Shown here: one piece after another, positions 35,545-44,751 of the stretch | Layout of the letters: every line of letters starts with the position of its first letter | How positions within the stretch are numbered: the first letter of the stretch is position 1 | DNA from: Candidatus Kapaibacterium sp. | Lineage (GTDB): Bacteria; Bacteroidota; Ignavibacteria; Kapaibacteriales; UBA7675 | Assembly: GCA_028284775.1 (NCBI GenBank) | Contig: JANQRB010000009.1 | Coordinates: forward strand, 20,875-84,874 | Length of the DNA stretch: 64,000 bases | Reading direction: 5' to 3' | Notes under the pieces: generated by a model | Database searches by the model: none | What the model saw: only the letters and a program-made list of their open reading frames with translations | What the model was told of the DNA's origin: nothing | Position numbers and translations under genes: made by a program

Positions 35545-36972
35545 ATGGAAGATCGTTTGCAGTCGATAATAGCGCGAGTGCGCTCATCTATCATTCCCAA
35601 GATTCTCTTCATCGCATTGCTGGTACTGCTTTTGTTAATCCCCGTGACCATGATTGAAGACCTGATGTATGACCGCGCCTCAACTAAGGCCGGTGCCATC
35701 GAAGAAGTCGCTCAGCGTTGGGGCGGCGCGCAAAGTATTGCCGGGCCGATAATCACGATTCCGTATCAGGAACATTATCGCGACAAGCAGGATTCGCTGC
35801 GTGTACGGACACAAAAAGCCTATTTTTTGCCGAAGCAGTTGCACCTGCAAGGGAGTGTTGACCCGGAGTTGCGCAGGCGCGGCATTTACGACGTTCTGCT
35901 CTATCGCACGAAGCTGGCGATCAGCGGCAGTTTCCAGCAACCGGATTTCAGCCGCTGGAACATTGCGACCGAAGACATTCTATGGGACCAGGCCTACATC
36001 TCGGTCGGTATTCCGGATACGCGCGGCATCAGGGAAGCTATCGAATTGCACTGGGATGACGCGAGCTACACCTTTGGTCCGAGTACCGAAGAAGATTCCT
36101 ATTGGTCGGGTGAAATCGGTAGCAAGCTGGCTCTGCGCCCGCCGGTGGACAGCGTCGAATCGAGTGATATCAACTTTTCTTTCGACTTGCAATTAAACGG
36201 CAGTACCAGCCTCGGCTTTTTACCACTCGGGGCCGAAACCTCGGTTAACCTGGATTCGGAATGGCCGCACCCCGGCTTTAGCGGCGAATATCTGCCCGAC
36301 CAGCGCGAGATTAATGAAGACGGCTTCGCCGCCAGTTGGAAAGTTAATTTCATTGAACGTAAGTATCCGCAGCAGTGGCGCGGTTCGCGTGTAAAGGCGC
36401 ACCGACTCAGCGGATCCTACTTTGGCGTTAACCTGATTATTCCGGTCGATACGCACCAGCAGTCGATTCGATCCGCCAAATATGCAAGTTTGTTTATCTT
36501 GTTGAGCTTCGTGGTCTTCTTTCTCTTCGAAATCCTGAACAAACTCAGTATCCATCCAATACAGTACATTCTGGTGGGCTTTGCCGTCTGTTTGTTTTAT
36601 CTGATGCTTGTCTCGCTTTCAGAGCATCTGGATTTCGGCCTTTCCTATCTGCTGGCAAGCATCGCCTGCATCGGATTGATCAGCGGCTACAGTAAGAGCG
36701 TCCTGACATCGGGCGGGAGAGCGGCTATTATCGCAATCGTCCTGACGGCCCTTTACTCCATATTATATGTGCTGCTGCAACTGCATGAGTATGCCCTGCT
36801 AGTTGGTTCGCTTGGCATGTTTTGCGTTCTGGCGCTGCTGATGTTCCTGACGCGCAAAATCGACTGGTATTCGATTAACAGAGTAAACCGCGCAGGGCCT
36901 GCCGAGACGGCAGTTCCTGAATCTGAGGTCGGGATATCCAGGGTGTCGAATACGTCGATGTCACCAGAGTGA
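35545..36972 (+). CDS. creD: Inner-membrane protein CreD
   Basis: A 475-residue protein with one N-terminal transmembrane segment (about 15-36, ILFIALLVLLLLIPVTMI), a large periplasmic domain (about 50-305) and a C-terminal block of about six membrane segments (about 310-455). Family phrases include RWGGAQSIAGPIITIPY (short form of the CreD 'GpQ.l.GP.i.iP' motif), ISVGIPDTRGI, WPHPGFSGEYLP and RSAKYASLFILLSFVVFFLFE. CreD is the main target of CreBC and is linked to beta-lactam and colicin tolerance and envelope integrity in Gammaproteobacteria; the same role here is inferred. The last 20 residues are variable. Confidence 0.93.
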   Translation: MEDRLQSIIARVRSSIIPKILFIALLVLLLLIPVTMIEDLMYDRASTKAGAIEEVAQRWGGAQSIAGPIITIPYQEHYRDKQDSLRVRTQKAYFLPKQLHLQGSVDPELRRRGIYDVLLYRTKLAISGSFQQPDFSRWNIATEDILWDQAYISVGIPDTRGIREAIELHWDDASYTFGPSTEEDSYWSGEIGSKLALRPPVDSVESSDINFSFDLQLNGSTSLGFLPLGAETSVNLDSEWPHPGFSGEYLPDQREINEDGFAASWKVNFIERKYPQQWRGSRVKAHRLSGSYFGVNLIIPVDTHQQSIRSAKYASLFILLSFVVFFLFEILNKLSIHPIQYILVGFAVCLFYLMLVSLSEHLDFGLSYLLASIACIGLISGYSKSVLTSGGRAAIIAIVLTALYSILYVLLQLHEYALLVGSLGMFCVLALLMFLTRKIDWYSINRVNRAGPAETAVPESEVGISRVSNTSMSPE

Positions 36973-37313
36973 TCCGCTTTGGACGGCCGAAGGGTTTCCG
37001 TCATCATGGAGCAGCGAATCACGTCCTCGGCGGCCTGAGCGCCGAGGACGCTCGTTTGCGAAAGAGAGAGTTGGCGCGCTGTACGAAGTATCACCGGCAT
37101 CCAGGGCGTCGTGCTTCGTCTCGTTAAATAACAAACGCAATTTGGCCGGATAGGGATTAACACAATTTATTTTCTCGATGATGGAAAACAAAGTTCCGTG
37201 AATTCTAAGAACAAACAATAACAATGAATGAAAACTGACAGCTAGGGCGTCGGCTTTCGATTCTGACGACCTTCACCGGCATTCTAGCCCCGGCTATCGT
37301 GTAGCTCGTGGTG
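36973..37313. other. Intergenic region after creD
   Basis: A 341-base gap holding a strong stem-loop (see 37022-37050). No other element is recognised. Open frames on the minus strand here are shadows running into creD. Confidence 0.4.
37022..37050 (+). terminator. Perfect 11-bp stem-loop after creD
   Basis: CGTCCTCGGCG at 37022-37032 pairs exactly with CGCCGAGGACG at 37040-37050 across a 7-base loop. It begins 50 bases after the creD stop. The T-tract is poor, so it may be a transcription stop helped by other factors or an mRNA 3' stabiliser. Confidence 0.55.
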
Positions 37314-37820
37314 ATGCAGTTGTTTCACGGTACATCGCAGTCGATCCGGGCGCATGAGTTTATTCTGGTGGCAGAGGATGGCCCGCCCGCCGGAAGGTGG
37401 TATTTGACTGAAGATCTCGATGGTAATCCTGATACTCGCAAACTTGCACGCCTGGAGATGCGCACGGACACATCCCTCACAAGTATTAACACATTAGGTA
37501 TTCGCTCAACAACTGTTACGCTAATCGATACCGGCGCCGGCATAAAAGCCCTGTTTGGCTGGGATGGTACCAACACCGTCATTTGTATTGGTGACGCGGA
37601 TGGGCGTTGGCGTTACTTTACACCTACCCAATCCTGGTTATCACGGCGCGAAATTGGAGTAAAGAGTGAGTGTGCAAATTGTCCGAACCAACCTTCTATG
37701 GACTACGATAGCTTATTGAAGAATTTCATCATCACGAGAGTGACGAAGTATGAAGACAGTAATCCTGACGAATTTCAGATCTTTAAGCAATACGACAGAG
37801 TGCTGGAATCTGAGAAATGA
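37314..37820 (+). CDS. Hypothetical protein
   Basis: A 168-residue protein if ATG 37314 is used; two GTG codons at 37308 and 37311 are in frame, directly after an in-frame stop. It has no signal peptide or membrane segment. It starts QLFHGTSQSIRAHEF, continues with strand-like segments (TVTLIDTGAGIKALFGWDG, VICIGDADGRWRYF) and has CANCPNQP near residue 122, a CxxC pair. I do not recognise the family. It stands alone between creD and a T9SS protein gene, with lower GC than either. It may be the remains of a longer gene, because the coding start abuts a stop codon. Confidence 0.45.
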   Translation: MQLFHGTSQSIRAHEFILVAEDGPPAGRWYLTEDLDGNPDTRKLARLEMRTDTSLTSINTLGIRSTTVTLIDTGAGIKALFGWDGTNTVICIGDADGRWRYFTPTQSWLSRREIGVKSECANCPNQPSMDYDSLLKNFIITRVTKYEDSNPDEFQIFKQYDRVLESEK

Positions 37821-38235
37821 AAGCAATCTTATGCTGCCGAGCTCAACGGTTGCACGTCTTTTCGCAATCATCCACAAGCGGTATGCAACACAGGAGAATG
37901 GTGTCTTTGCAGGCCAGGGGCTATTTTCCCGCTTGAAACATTCGAGGTGAATACCTATATTTCACCTCATTCACAGGAAACAACGGTGACCGAACATTGA
38001 TCTGCCGATCCGTCAGTCACCCGGGGCCTGACAATCGAACTACTGACCCTTATCAGCACTGCCTCCGTCGAATACTGGTCAGAGTTTTAGCGTTTCACTC
38101 AGAAGGCTGTCAATTGTTTAATGCAGACAAGTCAGCTATAGTTATGCGACCTGCTGCATTTCAGGGTCAAAACTACCACTGCTCCGGCCCCAAGCGGGCT
38201 AAACCGAAACATTCATCTAACATTTGGAGATTCGT
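37821..38235. other. Intergenic region with short hairpin
   Basis: A 415-base gap. GAGGTGAA at 37944-37951 pairs with TTCACCTC at 37961-37968 around a 9-base AT-rich loop; there is no T-tract. Open frames at 37750-37950 and 37997-38239 are featureless. The promoter of the following secreted protein should lie here, but I cannot assign it. Confidence 0.4.
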
Positions 38236-39306
38236 ATGAACGTGAAAACAAAGTTGTCGAAATCCGCGCCTGCCCGGATAGTTGCCGCATTGGCTGGAAT
38301 AACGCTCTTTGCAGTCCTGCTGATTATCGGCGCAACCGAATGTAGGGCTACTGATCAAACGGTCGAAAACGAATGCGACGACTGCCTGATAAACTACGTT
38401 TTCAATTGTGAATCCTGTACGCTGACTCGCTTTTTTGAGTGCGGTGTCAACTCACAGGCTTGTTTTACAATGCCGGGACAAAGTTCCAGTACTTGCAGGC
38501 GTATTGCTGAAAACATGCAGGGAGGTATAAGTTCGGTTTCTACGGAGTTCGGCACGGCCTCCGTCACCAAATGCGTTCAAGACGATGATGGTGTCTGGTC
38601 GTGCGGTGATGGAAGCGTCACATGTGAGGTAACCTACCTGAAACCGAAGACGCCGAAAGACGCGAATGCCGGTGACCATGTATATGGCGAATTGCTTGAT
38701 GATGAAGGAAATGTTCTGCTGCGCTATGCTTCACAGTGGAATGCAAGAGAGATAGAGTATACAGTAAGCAACAATCTGGATGAAGATATCACGGTCGACT
38801 GGGCCAATACTCCGGTTCACGGGATGCTGATAGCGGCCCATACCGAGCGGACTAGCAATTTCGCCCGCGGCAAGGCCGCGGTCGTCACCGAGTTTTCGAC
38901 GATTGCTTTTGAGTTCGGCACAAGCGGCGACCGTTTGGAATTGGACTATGTTGTGACTGTCCTTGAAAGCCGGGAATCGCATACGACCGATGTGTCCGAA
39001 TACAGTGAAGAGCAGGGCTTTGTGCTCGGCAGCAACTCGCCCAATCCCTTTGCGGGCGCAACAACACTGTACTATGAACTGCCGTATGCGACAATCGTTG
39101 AACTGAGCATTCATGATGCGCTTGGCGCTGAAATCCGCAGGCTGCACAGCGGAATGCAGGAAAAAGGTACGCACTCGCTATCCTGGGACAGCCTTAATGA
39201 AAATGGTCAGTCCCTTGCAACGGGTACATATTTTTACCGACTCAAGGCTCTGGATGCCGCCGGCAATCCGCTGGTGCTCAGCAGGCAGATGATGCTAATT
39301 CGCTGA
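38236..39306 (+). CDS. T9SS-sorted Cys-rich secreted protein
   Basis: A 356-residue protein; ATG 38236 follows TTTGGAGA and starts a signal peptide (hydrophobic ALAGITLFAVLLIIGA, cleavage near CRATDQ). The first 90 mature residues hold about ten cysteines (DDCLINYVFNCESC, FFECGV, CFTMPG, STCRR, WSCGDG), probably disulfide-linked. A middle beta-rich domain (about 140-260) follows. The C-terminus begins SNSPNPFAGATTLYYEL and ends RQMMLIR, a textbook T9SS type A sorting domain with a FlgD-like fold. It lies between the cre locus and, across convergent terminators, a large T9SS protease. The substrate or role is unknown. Confidence 0.75.
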   Translation: MNVKTKLSKSAPARIVAALAGITLFAVLLIIGATECRATDQTVENECDDCLINYVFNCESCTLTRFFECGVNSQACFTMPGQSSSTCRRIAENMQGGISSVSTEFGTASVTKCVQDDDGVWSCGDGSVTCEVTYLKPKTPKDANAGDHVYGELLDDEGNVLLRYASQWNAREIEYTVSNNLDEDITVDWANTPVHGMLIAAHTERTSNFARGKAAVVTEFSTIAFEFGTSGDRLELDYVVTVLESRESHTTDVSEYSEEQGFVLGSNSPNPFAGATTLYYELPYATIVELSIHDALGAEIRRLHSGMQEKGTHSLSWDSLNENGQSLATGTYFYRLKALDAAGNPLVLSRQMMLIR

Positions 39307-39340
39307 TGGCTGACTCCTCATAATTCTTGCAATTGAGTTT

Positions 39341-39386
39341 AATCCCCACAGGCTGTTGCGACAACAACAGCGGTGGGGATTTTTTT
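39341..39386 (+). terminator. Intrinsic terminator of the Cys-rich T9SS gene
   Basis: AATCCCCAC (39341-39349) pairs with GTGGGGATT (39373-39381), with an inner CTGTTG/CAACAG stem (39353-39358/39365-39370), followed by a run of T to 39386. It lies 35 bases after the stop codon. Confidence 0.9.
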
Positions 39387-39568
39387 GGGGGCAGACTGGC
39401 CAGAAGAGCCTGGTCCGGCATTCGAATGGTACGGTCGGCAATCGAAAGATTCCGCGCTATGCGAATACAGACGTTAATCTCAGCGGCTGGCGAGGAGGGG
39501 GATCGAAGTTCGTGCGGCGGCAGTTGCCCAGGCTTCAGGCTTTGTTGTTCTGCCCGATCGGAGTTACC

Positions 39569-39600
39569 AAAAAAACGGGGGCGGCCCGAAAGCCACCCCC
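39569..39600 (-). terminator. Intrinsic terminator of the caspase-like T9SS gene
   Basis: Read on the minus strand, a 9-bp stem (arms 39592-39600 and 39577-39585, one G-U pair) closes a TTTCGG loop and is followed by seven T (39569-39575). It lies 41 bases beyond the stop of the 39642-43007 gene. Confidence 0.9.
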
Positions 39601-39641
39601 TGAATCTATATGTTGTATACTTAAAGCCTGTCAAAAGCGGC

Positions 39642-42600
39642 TCAGCGCACCAGCTGTATCCGGCGGGCCAGCGTGGCGCTGCCATATTGCACCAGACAGA
39701 AGTAGCTGCCGCCTGCCGCGACGCTGGCATCCCAGCGAAACCGATGTCGTCCGGCGGCGCTGTAAGCGTCATGCAGACGCGCGACTTCATTGCCCCTGAT
39801 ATCCACGATACGGACAAGGAGTTTATCACTCAGGGGAATGACAATCTCTACATTCGTTTCCGTTCTGACCGGATTCGGATGGATGCTGACACCCCAGGTT
39901 GATGTGCTGCGTCCCGGCTGTTTAACATCCGTTACAAGAGAAGAGGGCAGTGTTATGGTCGGTACGAGCATCGCGTCGGCCGTGTGCTGCACCGAGGTCG
40001 TGGAGTTGTTGTAGATCACTTCCACGGTATGCGGCGTCTGCAGATATTTCTGCGCGCCGATTCTGAGGTACTCCAGCAGATTCATATTGGGTATGAAACC
40101 GTCGGCGTCGACGCTTGCCGTGCTGACAAGGGAGCTGCCGGCGTTGTAGATATTCACGGTCGCGCCGGTGGCGGGATTGCCGTCCGCATTCAGAATGAGA
40201 AATGATGTTGTCCATTGCCGAAACAGCAGTGAATTGGCGCTGAGAACTTCTTTTTGATCGTCGTAGGTACAATTCAGGAGCCAGACAACCGAGGCATTCG
40301 TCACGAAGACATCCTGTTGACCGGAAGCGGCGATTTGAACGTCCTGTATCTGGCAATTCGTCGCGTGGTCGAAGTACAGACCGTGGCCGGTGGCGCTGGT
40401 CACATACAATCCATCGAGCGTTAACTGGCTCTGATTGCCGATCAATTGCAAGCCGTGGCCCTGGCTTTCGTGAACTGCGGCACTTACAATCTGGCCGTCG
40501 GCGGCATGCAGCGCCATCCCGTTGTCGGGACGTATCAGGGTAGCGCTTGACCAGTTAATGGATCCGAAAATGTCGAAGCTGTAATTAACGTTAAGCCGGG
40601 GTGCGATCAGGGAAGTCGTAACATTCAGGCTGGCGCCGCTTGCCACGACGCAGGCGCTTGTTTGCGTCAGGTGGACCGTACAGCGTTTGATCGAGGCGGT
40701 GCTGCTCGCAATGTCGATCGCGCCGTTACAGTCAATTTCCTTGTAGCTCAGATCGTCGCCGCCGGCAATGCCGCCCGCCATACTGCTGTACAACAGGGCG
40801 TCGATCGTGATTTTACTGGTGTCTTTCTCCGTCGTATCCACAACGCATGCCGTGAACGATGCCCCGCAGCTTGCCGTGGTTGGCACCGTGCCGCGAATCG
40901 TAACATACTCCGGGTTTACTAAATCCGATTTTGTCATTGAAGTCGGACTGATGCTGATGTCCCAACCCGGAACAGCTTCAACCTCGGCTTCGATCTCGTT
41001 ACCCGTTGCCGCGTCGACAGGAAAGCTAAAATAGATTAACTGGCCTTTGGTATAGGTTTTCGTTCGACTGATGTAGTCGACACGCGGTTCGGCCAGCGAG
41101 GCCGTGTGATCTTGATTCTCTCGCTTACGCGTGCCGACGGTACTCGGCACAACGGTTATTTTTTTACAGTTCTTAGGAATGTTTAGCAGGCATACCCTTT
41201 TGCCTTTGGGGATCGTTTGCCCCGGCCCGAGACAGCCGACTTTTACCCCGTCACATTTAATGTCCACTTTGCGCCCGGGGCGGTGCGGCTGATTTTTAGA
41301 GTAAACATAGACGCGTGTCACCCATGTGCTTTCCTCCTTGATTTCCGTCTCAACCTCGCCTTCTCCCTCGCCTTCGTCCTCGCCGCCTTCTACTTCTACC
41401 TCGGTCTGTGTCAGATAACAGGTTGAATAATAAAACCACTCTAAGGTTCCACCGCGCGTTTTGGAGTTTTTGAATGACCGGCAATCGGCGCTGACGACTG
41501 TTACCGAAGAATTGTCGTTGAGGCTATGCCACTCCGGATTACGGTCGCCGACACAGAAGTCTGTCGAGGCTGCCCAAAGAATCGCTTCCTTAACAGTTAT
41601 CTTGCCGTCTTTGTTTGCGTCGGCATTGGCGTCACGGGAGCATGAATCCAGGCCTTTGTAAAATGGCGTGCCGCACTTGTCGATTCGTTTTGTTTCTTCG
41701 CTGGCGCTCGAAGAAACGGTAATGTCTCCCTTTAACTTCTTCGTTTGGCCCTGACCGAGGTCTTTGCATTTGGTTTGCATTGGCTCGACGGCAGTGCCCG
41801 CGAAACAAGCCTCGATGGTTATGCACACTTCCTTGGCGTCATTGTCCAATAGTTTGCAGGCCAGGTCATTCCAGGTCATCTTTGGCAACTCCTTCAGTAC
41901 CGGATAGCCGTTTCTCGAGCCATGACCTAAATAGAAAAAGTAAAGTTTGTCACAATTCTTCATGGTATCCAGGGCCTTGCAGACGTCTTGTTTGGTTGCG
42001 CCCGAGGCATTGGCGCCGCCCGAGGCGGTTACAATGTGATCATCCGGGATTTTCGGACCTTTGTCGTTATTGTTTAAGTATGTCTGCACGCGGGCGATGT
42101 CATTCTTGCGGGCCTTGCGCTCACCGGCTCCATCGAGATTCTTCCCCGTTACAATCAGCGCCCAGGTGTTATTAGGCTGGCGGGGAACCGGAGTGTAGGT
42201 TACCGTTTCGCTGTTGTGCGGCCGGTATTCTCCCCAGACCTTATCCGGATTATGATTGCCCAGGTAGGTAAAGGAGGTAATTTCGCTGCCATTGACAATC
42301 GGCCAGGACATAGCGTCAATCGTGGTGTAGGCGCCGGTCCAGGCATTAACAAACACAAAGCTTGTTTCGTGCATCCATTCTTCGTCTTGCTTGTTGTCCA
42401 GCCAGAAAAAGTAATACTTGGCGTCGAATGTATTGGTGAAGCTTTCTTCATAGTCTTTAACGACCGTCCCGATCGGCTGAACGGCATTGACGGTGCTGTT
42501 ATAGAGAAAGGCAACGATATCATTGACATAAGGACTGACGCTAATCACACTTGTCGTGACGATATCGATTGCCGATTGCTGGCTGATAAGAACTTCCTGC

Positions 42601-43007
42601 GTGTTAATCGCAGTCGATAAGTTGTCATTGGCGGCGTTATTGTCGGCAAGCAGGCTGGTAACCGACACTGTATAGGTTCCAAGCGATACCGGTGTCCAGG
42701 AGTCAATCGATTGGACGTTGGCAGCTTCGCCCACCGCCAATCCGGGCACGAATACGATCTCCGGACCGAAGACAGGCGTTCCGTTCTGATCGTCGACGCG
42801 AAATTCAATCAGGGAATATGGAGAAGCGCCGGGACCAAGATTGAGGATCACCGCTTCAAAACTTGTTGCAAAGCCCAGGTTGAGCGTGACGCCGGGCGTC
42901 GGTGTTAGCAGTGCGTTGACCTCGATGTCATGGCCCTGGGCCCACATTTGCTGACCGCCAATCGTAAGGAACCCTAAGACAAAAAGCAGACACATGCAGC
43001 GGCACAT
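39642..43007 (-). CDS. T9SS-secreted caspase-like protease with beta-helix region
   Basis: An 1121-residue secreted protein. Signal peptide (cleavage near MWAQG); a CARDB-like Ig domain (about 25-130); then a caspase/legumain-type peptidase domain: ALIVTGKN, YLGHGSRNG with H362, and TIEACFAG with C401, the expected His/Cys dyad about 40 residues apart. An EF-hand/dockerin-like DANADANKDGKITVKEA lies near 480. A Glu/Gly-rich acidic linker (about 535-560) precedes Ig-like domains, a right-handed beta-helix region (about 800-940; HGLQLIGNQSQLTLDGLYV) and a T9SS type A sorting domain (about 1040-1121, from IHPNPVRTE to RRIQLVR). It resembles gingipain-like and other clan CD surface proteases in being T9SS cargo. 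Specificity cannot be read from the sequence. Confidence 0.8.
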   Translation of the reverse strand: MCRCMCLLFVLGFLTIGGQQMWAQGHDIEVNALLTPTPGVTLNLGFATSFEAVILNLGPGASPYSLIEFRVDDQNGTPVFGPEIVFVPGLAVGEAANVQSIDSWTPVSLGTYTVSVTSLLADNNAANDNLSTAINTQEVLISQQSAIDIVTTSVISVSPYVNDIVAFLYNSTVNAVQPIGTVVKDYEESFTNTFDAKYYFFWLDNKQDEEWMHETSFVFVNAWTGAYTTIDAMSWPIVNGSEITSFTYLGNHNPDKVWGEYRPHNSETVTYTPVPRQPNNTWALIVTGKNLDGAGERKARKNDIARVQTYLNNNDKGPKIPDDHIVTASGGANASGATKQDVCKALDTMKNCDKLYFFYLGHGSRNGYPVLKELPKMTWNDLACKLLDNDAKEVCITIEACFAGTAVEPMQTKCKDLGQGQTKKLKGDITVSSSASEETKRIDKCGTPFYKGLDSCSRDANADANKDGKITVKEAILWAASTDFCVGDRNPEWHSLNDNSSVTVVSADCRSFKNSKTRGGTLEWFYYSTCYLTQTEVEVEGGEDEGEGEGEVETEIKEESTWVTRVYVYSKNQPHRPGRKVDIKCDGVKVGCLGPGQTIPKGKRVCLLNIPKNCKKITVVPSTVGTRKRENQDHTASLAEPRVDYISRTKTYTKGQLIYFSFPVDAATGNEIEAEVEAVPGWDISISPTSMTKSDLVNPEYVTIRGTVPTTASCGASFTACVVDTTEKDTSKITIDALLYSSMAGGIAGGDDLSYKEIDCNGAIDIASSTASIKRCTVHLTQTSACVVASGASLNVTTSLIAPRLNVNYSFDIFGSINWSSATLIRPDNGMALHAADGQIVSAAVHESQGHGLQLIGNQSQLTLDGLYVTSATGHGLYFDHATNCQIQDVQIAASGQQDVFVTNASVVWLLNCTYDDQKEVLSANSLLFRQWTTSFLILNADGNPATGATVNIYNAGSSLVSTASVDADGFIPNMNLLEYLRIGAQKYLQTPHTVEVIYNNSTTSVQHTADAMLVPTITLPSSLVTDVKQPGRSTSTWGVSIHPNPVRTETNVEIVIPLSDKLLVRIVDIRGNEVARLHDAYSAAGRHRFRWDASVAAGGSYFCLVQYGSATLARRIQLVR

Positions 43008-43452
43008 AATTTTGTATGTCTCCCAATTCGAAAAATGGAACCTGGGCCATGAATTTCTTCCGGGCGCGATAGCCCCGCCCTGTCTCAGACCCGACTAATA
43101 GATCATGTTAAATGGCGTTCCGATGGAAGAGGAAGTGATCCCGGCAAAATCTGATGAGCAGTAAGGCCGTTGTTGCGGGTACCGTTCATCGCTGAAAGTT
43201 TGGCAGTATTACGCGCTTGCCGTCATTCTCACATGCGTGAATTCATGTTCCGCCATTGTCCACGACAAATTATCAGTGTCCGCGATAAGACACAATCGGA
43301 GAATTCCTGATTTTTGCATCAGAAAAACCCTTAGATCTTCCTTGCATGTTTCTGTCCGTCGATCCCGGTGAAGTTTATTATGACGGCCCCGGCAATTTCC
43401 CGGGAGATTGCCGGGACCAAAGATAGCTCTGTCGAATGGATCAGCGATGGGA
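43008..43452. other. Intergenic region between two minus-strand T9SS genes
   Basis: A 445-base gap that should contain the promoter of the caspase-like gene. A perfect stem-loop lies at its upper end (43388-43415). I recognise no other element; a + strand frame at 43408-43938 is a shadow of the next gene. Confidence 0.4.
43388..43415 (-). terminator. Stem-loop after the small Cys-rich T9SS gene
   Basis: CCCGGCAAT (43388-43396) pairs perfectly with ATTGCCGGG (43407-43415) around a 10-base loop that itself contains CCCGGG. It begins 38 bases beyond the minus-strand stop. A T-tract is lacking, so termination is likely but not certain. Confidence 0.55.
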
Positions 43453-44211
43453 TTACCTGCTGATCATCATATTGCGCGTTTGTACGGTCCGGCCATCGAC
43501 GATCAGACTGTAGACATAAACGCCGGCGGCGAGCTCGTCCGTGAATTCGATAGTGCCGTATCCGCTGTCGTTAATTTCGAAACGCTGAATTGTCCGGCCG
43601 TCGCTGGCGACAATCACAATCGCGGCACTGCCGGCATTTGCCGGAATGTGGTAGCGGATGGCGGTCGCGGCGCCAAAGGGATTCGGCACGTTTTGAAACA
43701 AGAATGCATCACTGGCGATCTGTTCCTCGTTCCTGTCGGCCGAGGACTTAACGGCGGCCGAACCTGTCGTGATAGTATGGTTGCATTTGTTGCCGGTGCA
43801 TCCGGTAAACGGATTACAGATACAGCCCACAATTGCCCCGCCGACGTATTTGAAACCACAGCAGGAACACGGGTCGCCGGTACAGGTATGCGTCGTAGCT
43901 GCTGTCGGAATCAGTACGTCGTCACCGCTTTGTGTTAACTCGGTTGCGACCGATATCGACGTTCCATCGGCATCGCCGCTGCCGATCAGGTACAGTGGAT
44001 CGCCAAGCTGAATCTCGTAGTCCAGTAAGGTAGCATTCGAACCAAGCTGGGACTTAAGATAATTTTCGATGTCCGCAATTGGTACGGTGTAATTCACTGT
44101 ACCGTTGTTGATTTCCGCGATCTTGCCTCTGAGATTGCTGGCCTGCGTATCAACGAAAACCAGGCTGAAAGACATAATTGAGCATAAAAGAACCACTTGG
44201 AGATTACGCAT
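43453..44211 (-). CDS. Small T9SS-sorted Cys-rich secreted protein
   Basis: A 252-residue protein; the start at 44211 is chosen because it opens a signal peptide (MRNLQVVLLCSIMSFSLVF, cleavage near TQASN) and GAGG lies 9-10 bases upstream; the longer frame to 44295 is unsupported. The middle carries a compact Cys cluster (CTGDPCSCCGFKY, CICNPFTGCTGNKCN) that could bind metal or form disulfides. The C-terminal 85 residues start FQNVPNPFGAATAIRYH and end RNMMISR, a T9SS type A sorting domain. The layout parallels the + strand protein at 38236, though the Cys patterns differ. Confidence 0.7.
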   Translation of the reverse strand: MRNLQVVLLCSIMSFSLVFVDTQASNLRGKIAEINNGTVNYTVPIADIENYLKSQLGSNATLLDYEIQLGDPLYLIGSGDADGTSISVATELTQSGDDVLIPTAATTHTCTGDPCSCCGFKYVGGAIVGCICNPFTGCTGNKCNHTITTGSAAVKSSADRNEEQIASDAFLFQNVPNPFGAATAIRYHIPANAGSAAIVIVASDGRTIQRFEINDSGYGTIEFTDELAAGVYVYSLIVDGRTVQTRNMMISR

Positions 44212-44751
44212 GGGAAATGCCTCAGGAAAAATTGCTGAAAAGCTTGTTAGAGTGCCATTCATGAGGTCGCATTTATCTAAGGATAGCAACAACATCTTCC
44301 CGGTTTGAATTCGTCAATCGGGAGTTAGTGCCAGTAGAATGATGTTAAGCAGAGGTGCTGCCTTTCGGTATCCGGTACCGAATTGCTTTACGTGTCAATG
44401 AATGGCATGATTGAAATTGTTGTCCTGTGGCTGAACCGTGGATTCATACTGCGTAGTCGTAGGCAAACATTCTACGAATATCGAAGCAGTTGGCAGTGAT
44501 GTTAAGTCCGGACTGACTGAAAATGTTAATTATTACCGCAACATGCAAGTTTATTTTGACGCCCCACGCTTTGGTTCTTCGATTTCAGAAGGCAGACAGC
44601 TTCGTTGTGCCCGAAGAAGAATGCCAAACTGCTCCTGCTGATATTTTTCTTGACTTCTACGAAAACTTTCGTACATTTGCGTCTTGCTACGAAGAGCTTC
44701 GTAGAAGACCTTCGGATAGTGAACAACTACTAGTGAGCCGAGAACAATACT
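44212..44751. other. Divergent intergenic region with blaI operators
   Basis: This 540-base gap separates a minus-strand T9SS gene from blaI. It is AT-rich and holds two matched palindromes near its right end (44658-44704). Small + strand frames inside it (44438-44641 and 44523-44783) overlap the palindromes or the blaI start and are not called. Confidence 0.5.
44658..44704. promoter_or_regulatory. Twin palindromic operators upstream of blaI
   Basis: TACGAAA-AC-TTTCGTA (44658-44673) and CTACGAAG-AG-CTTCGTAG (44687-44704) are perfect palindromes sharing the core TACGAAnnnnTTCGTA. Their centres are exactly 30 bases apart, about three helical turns, and the second ends 47 bases before the blaI start. 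BlaI/MecI repressors bind such dyads in their own promoters, so autoregulation of the blaI-blaR operon is expected. Confidence 0.75.

Larger units (their letters stand above)
39307..39641. other. Convergent intergenic region with two terminators
   Basis: This 335-base space between converging T9SS genes carries an intrinsic terminator for each strand (39341-39386 and 39569-39600). The open frames over it on both strands extend into the neighbouring gene and look like noise. Confidence 0.6.

Noticed and set aside
37961..37974. TTCAC pair in the gap before the Cys-rich T9SS gene
   Set aside because: The spacing is four bases, not six, and one copy belongs to a hairpin arm.
37750..38239. Small + strand frames in the 37.8-38.2 kb gap
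   Set aside because: No start signals or recognisable sequence; one runs out of frame into the next gene.
39327..39902. Two overlapping + strand frames of 191 and 147 codons
   Set aside because: They run over two intrinsic terminators and the antisense of a T9SS sorting domain; no signal supports them.
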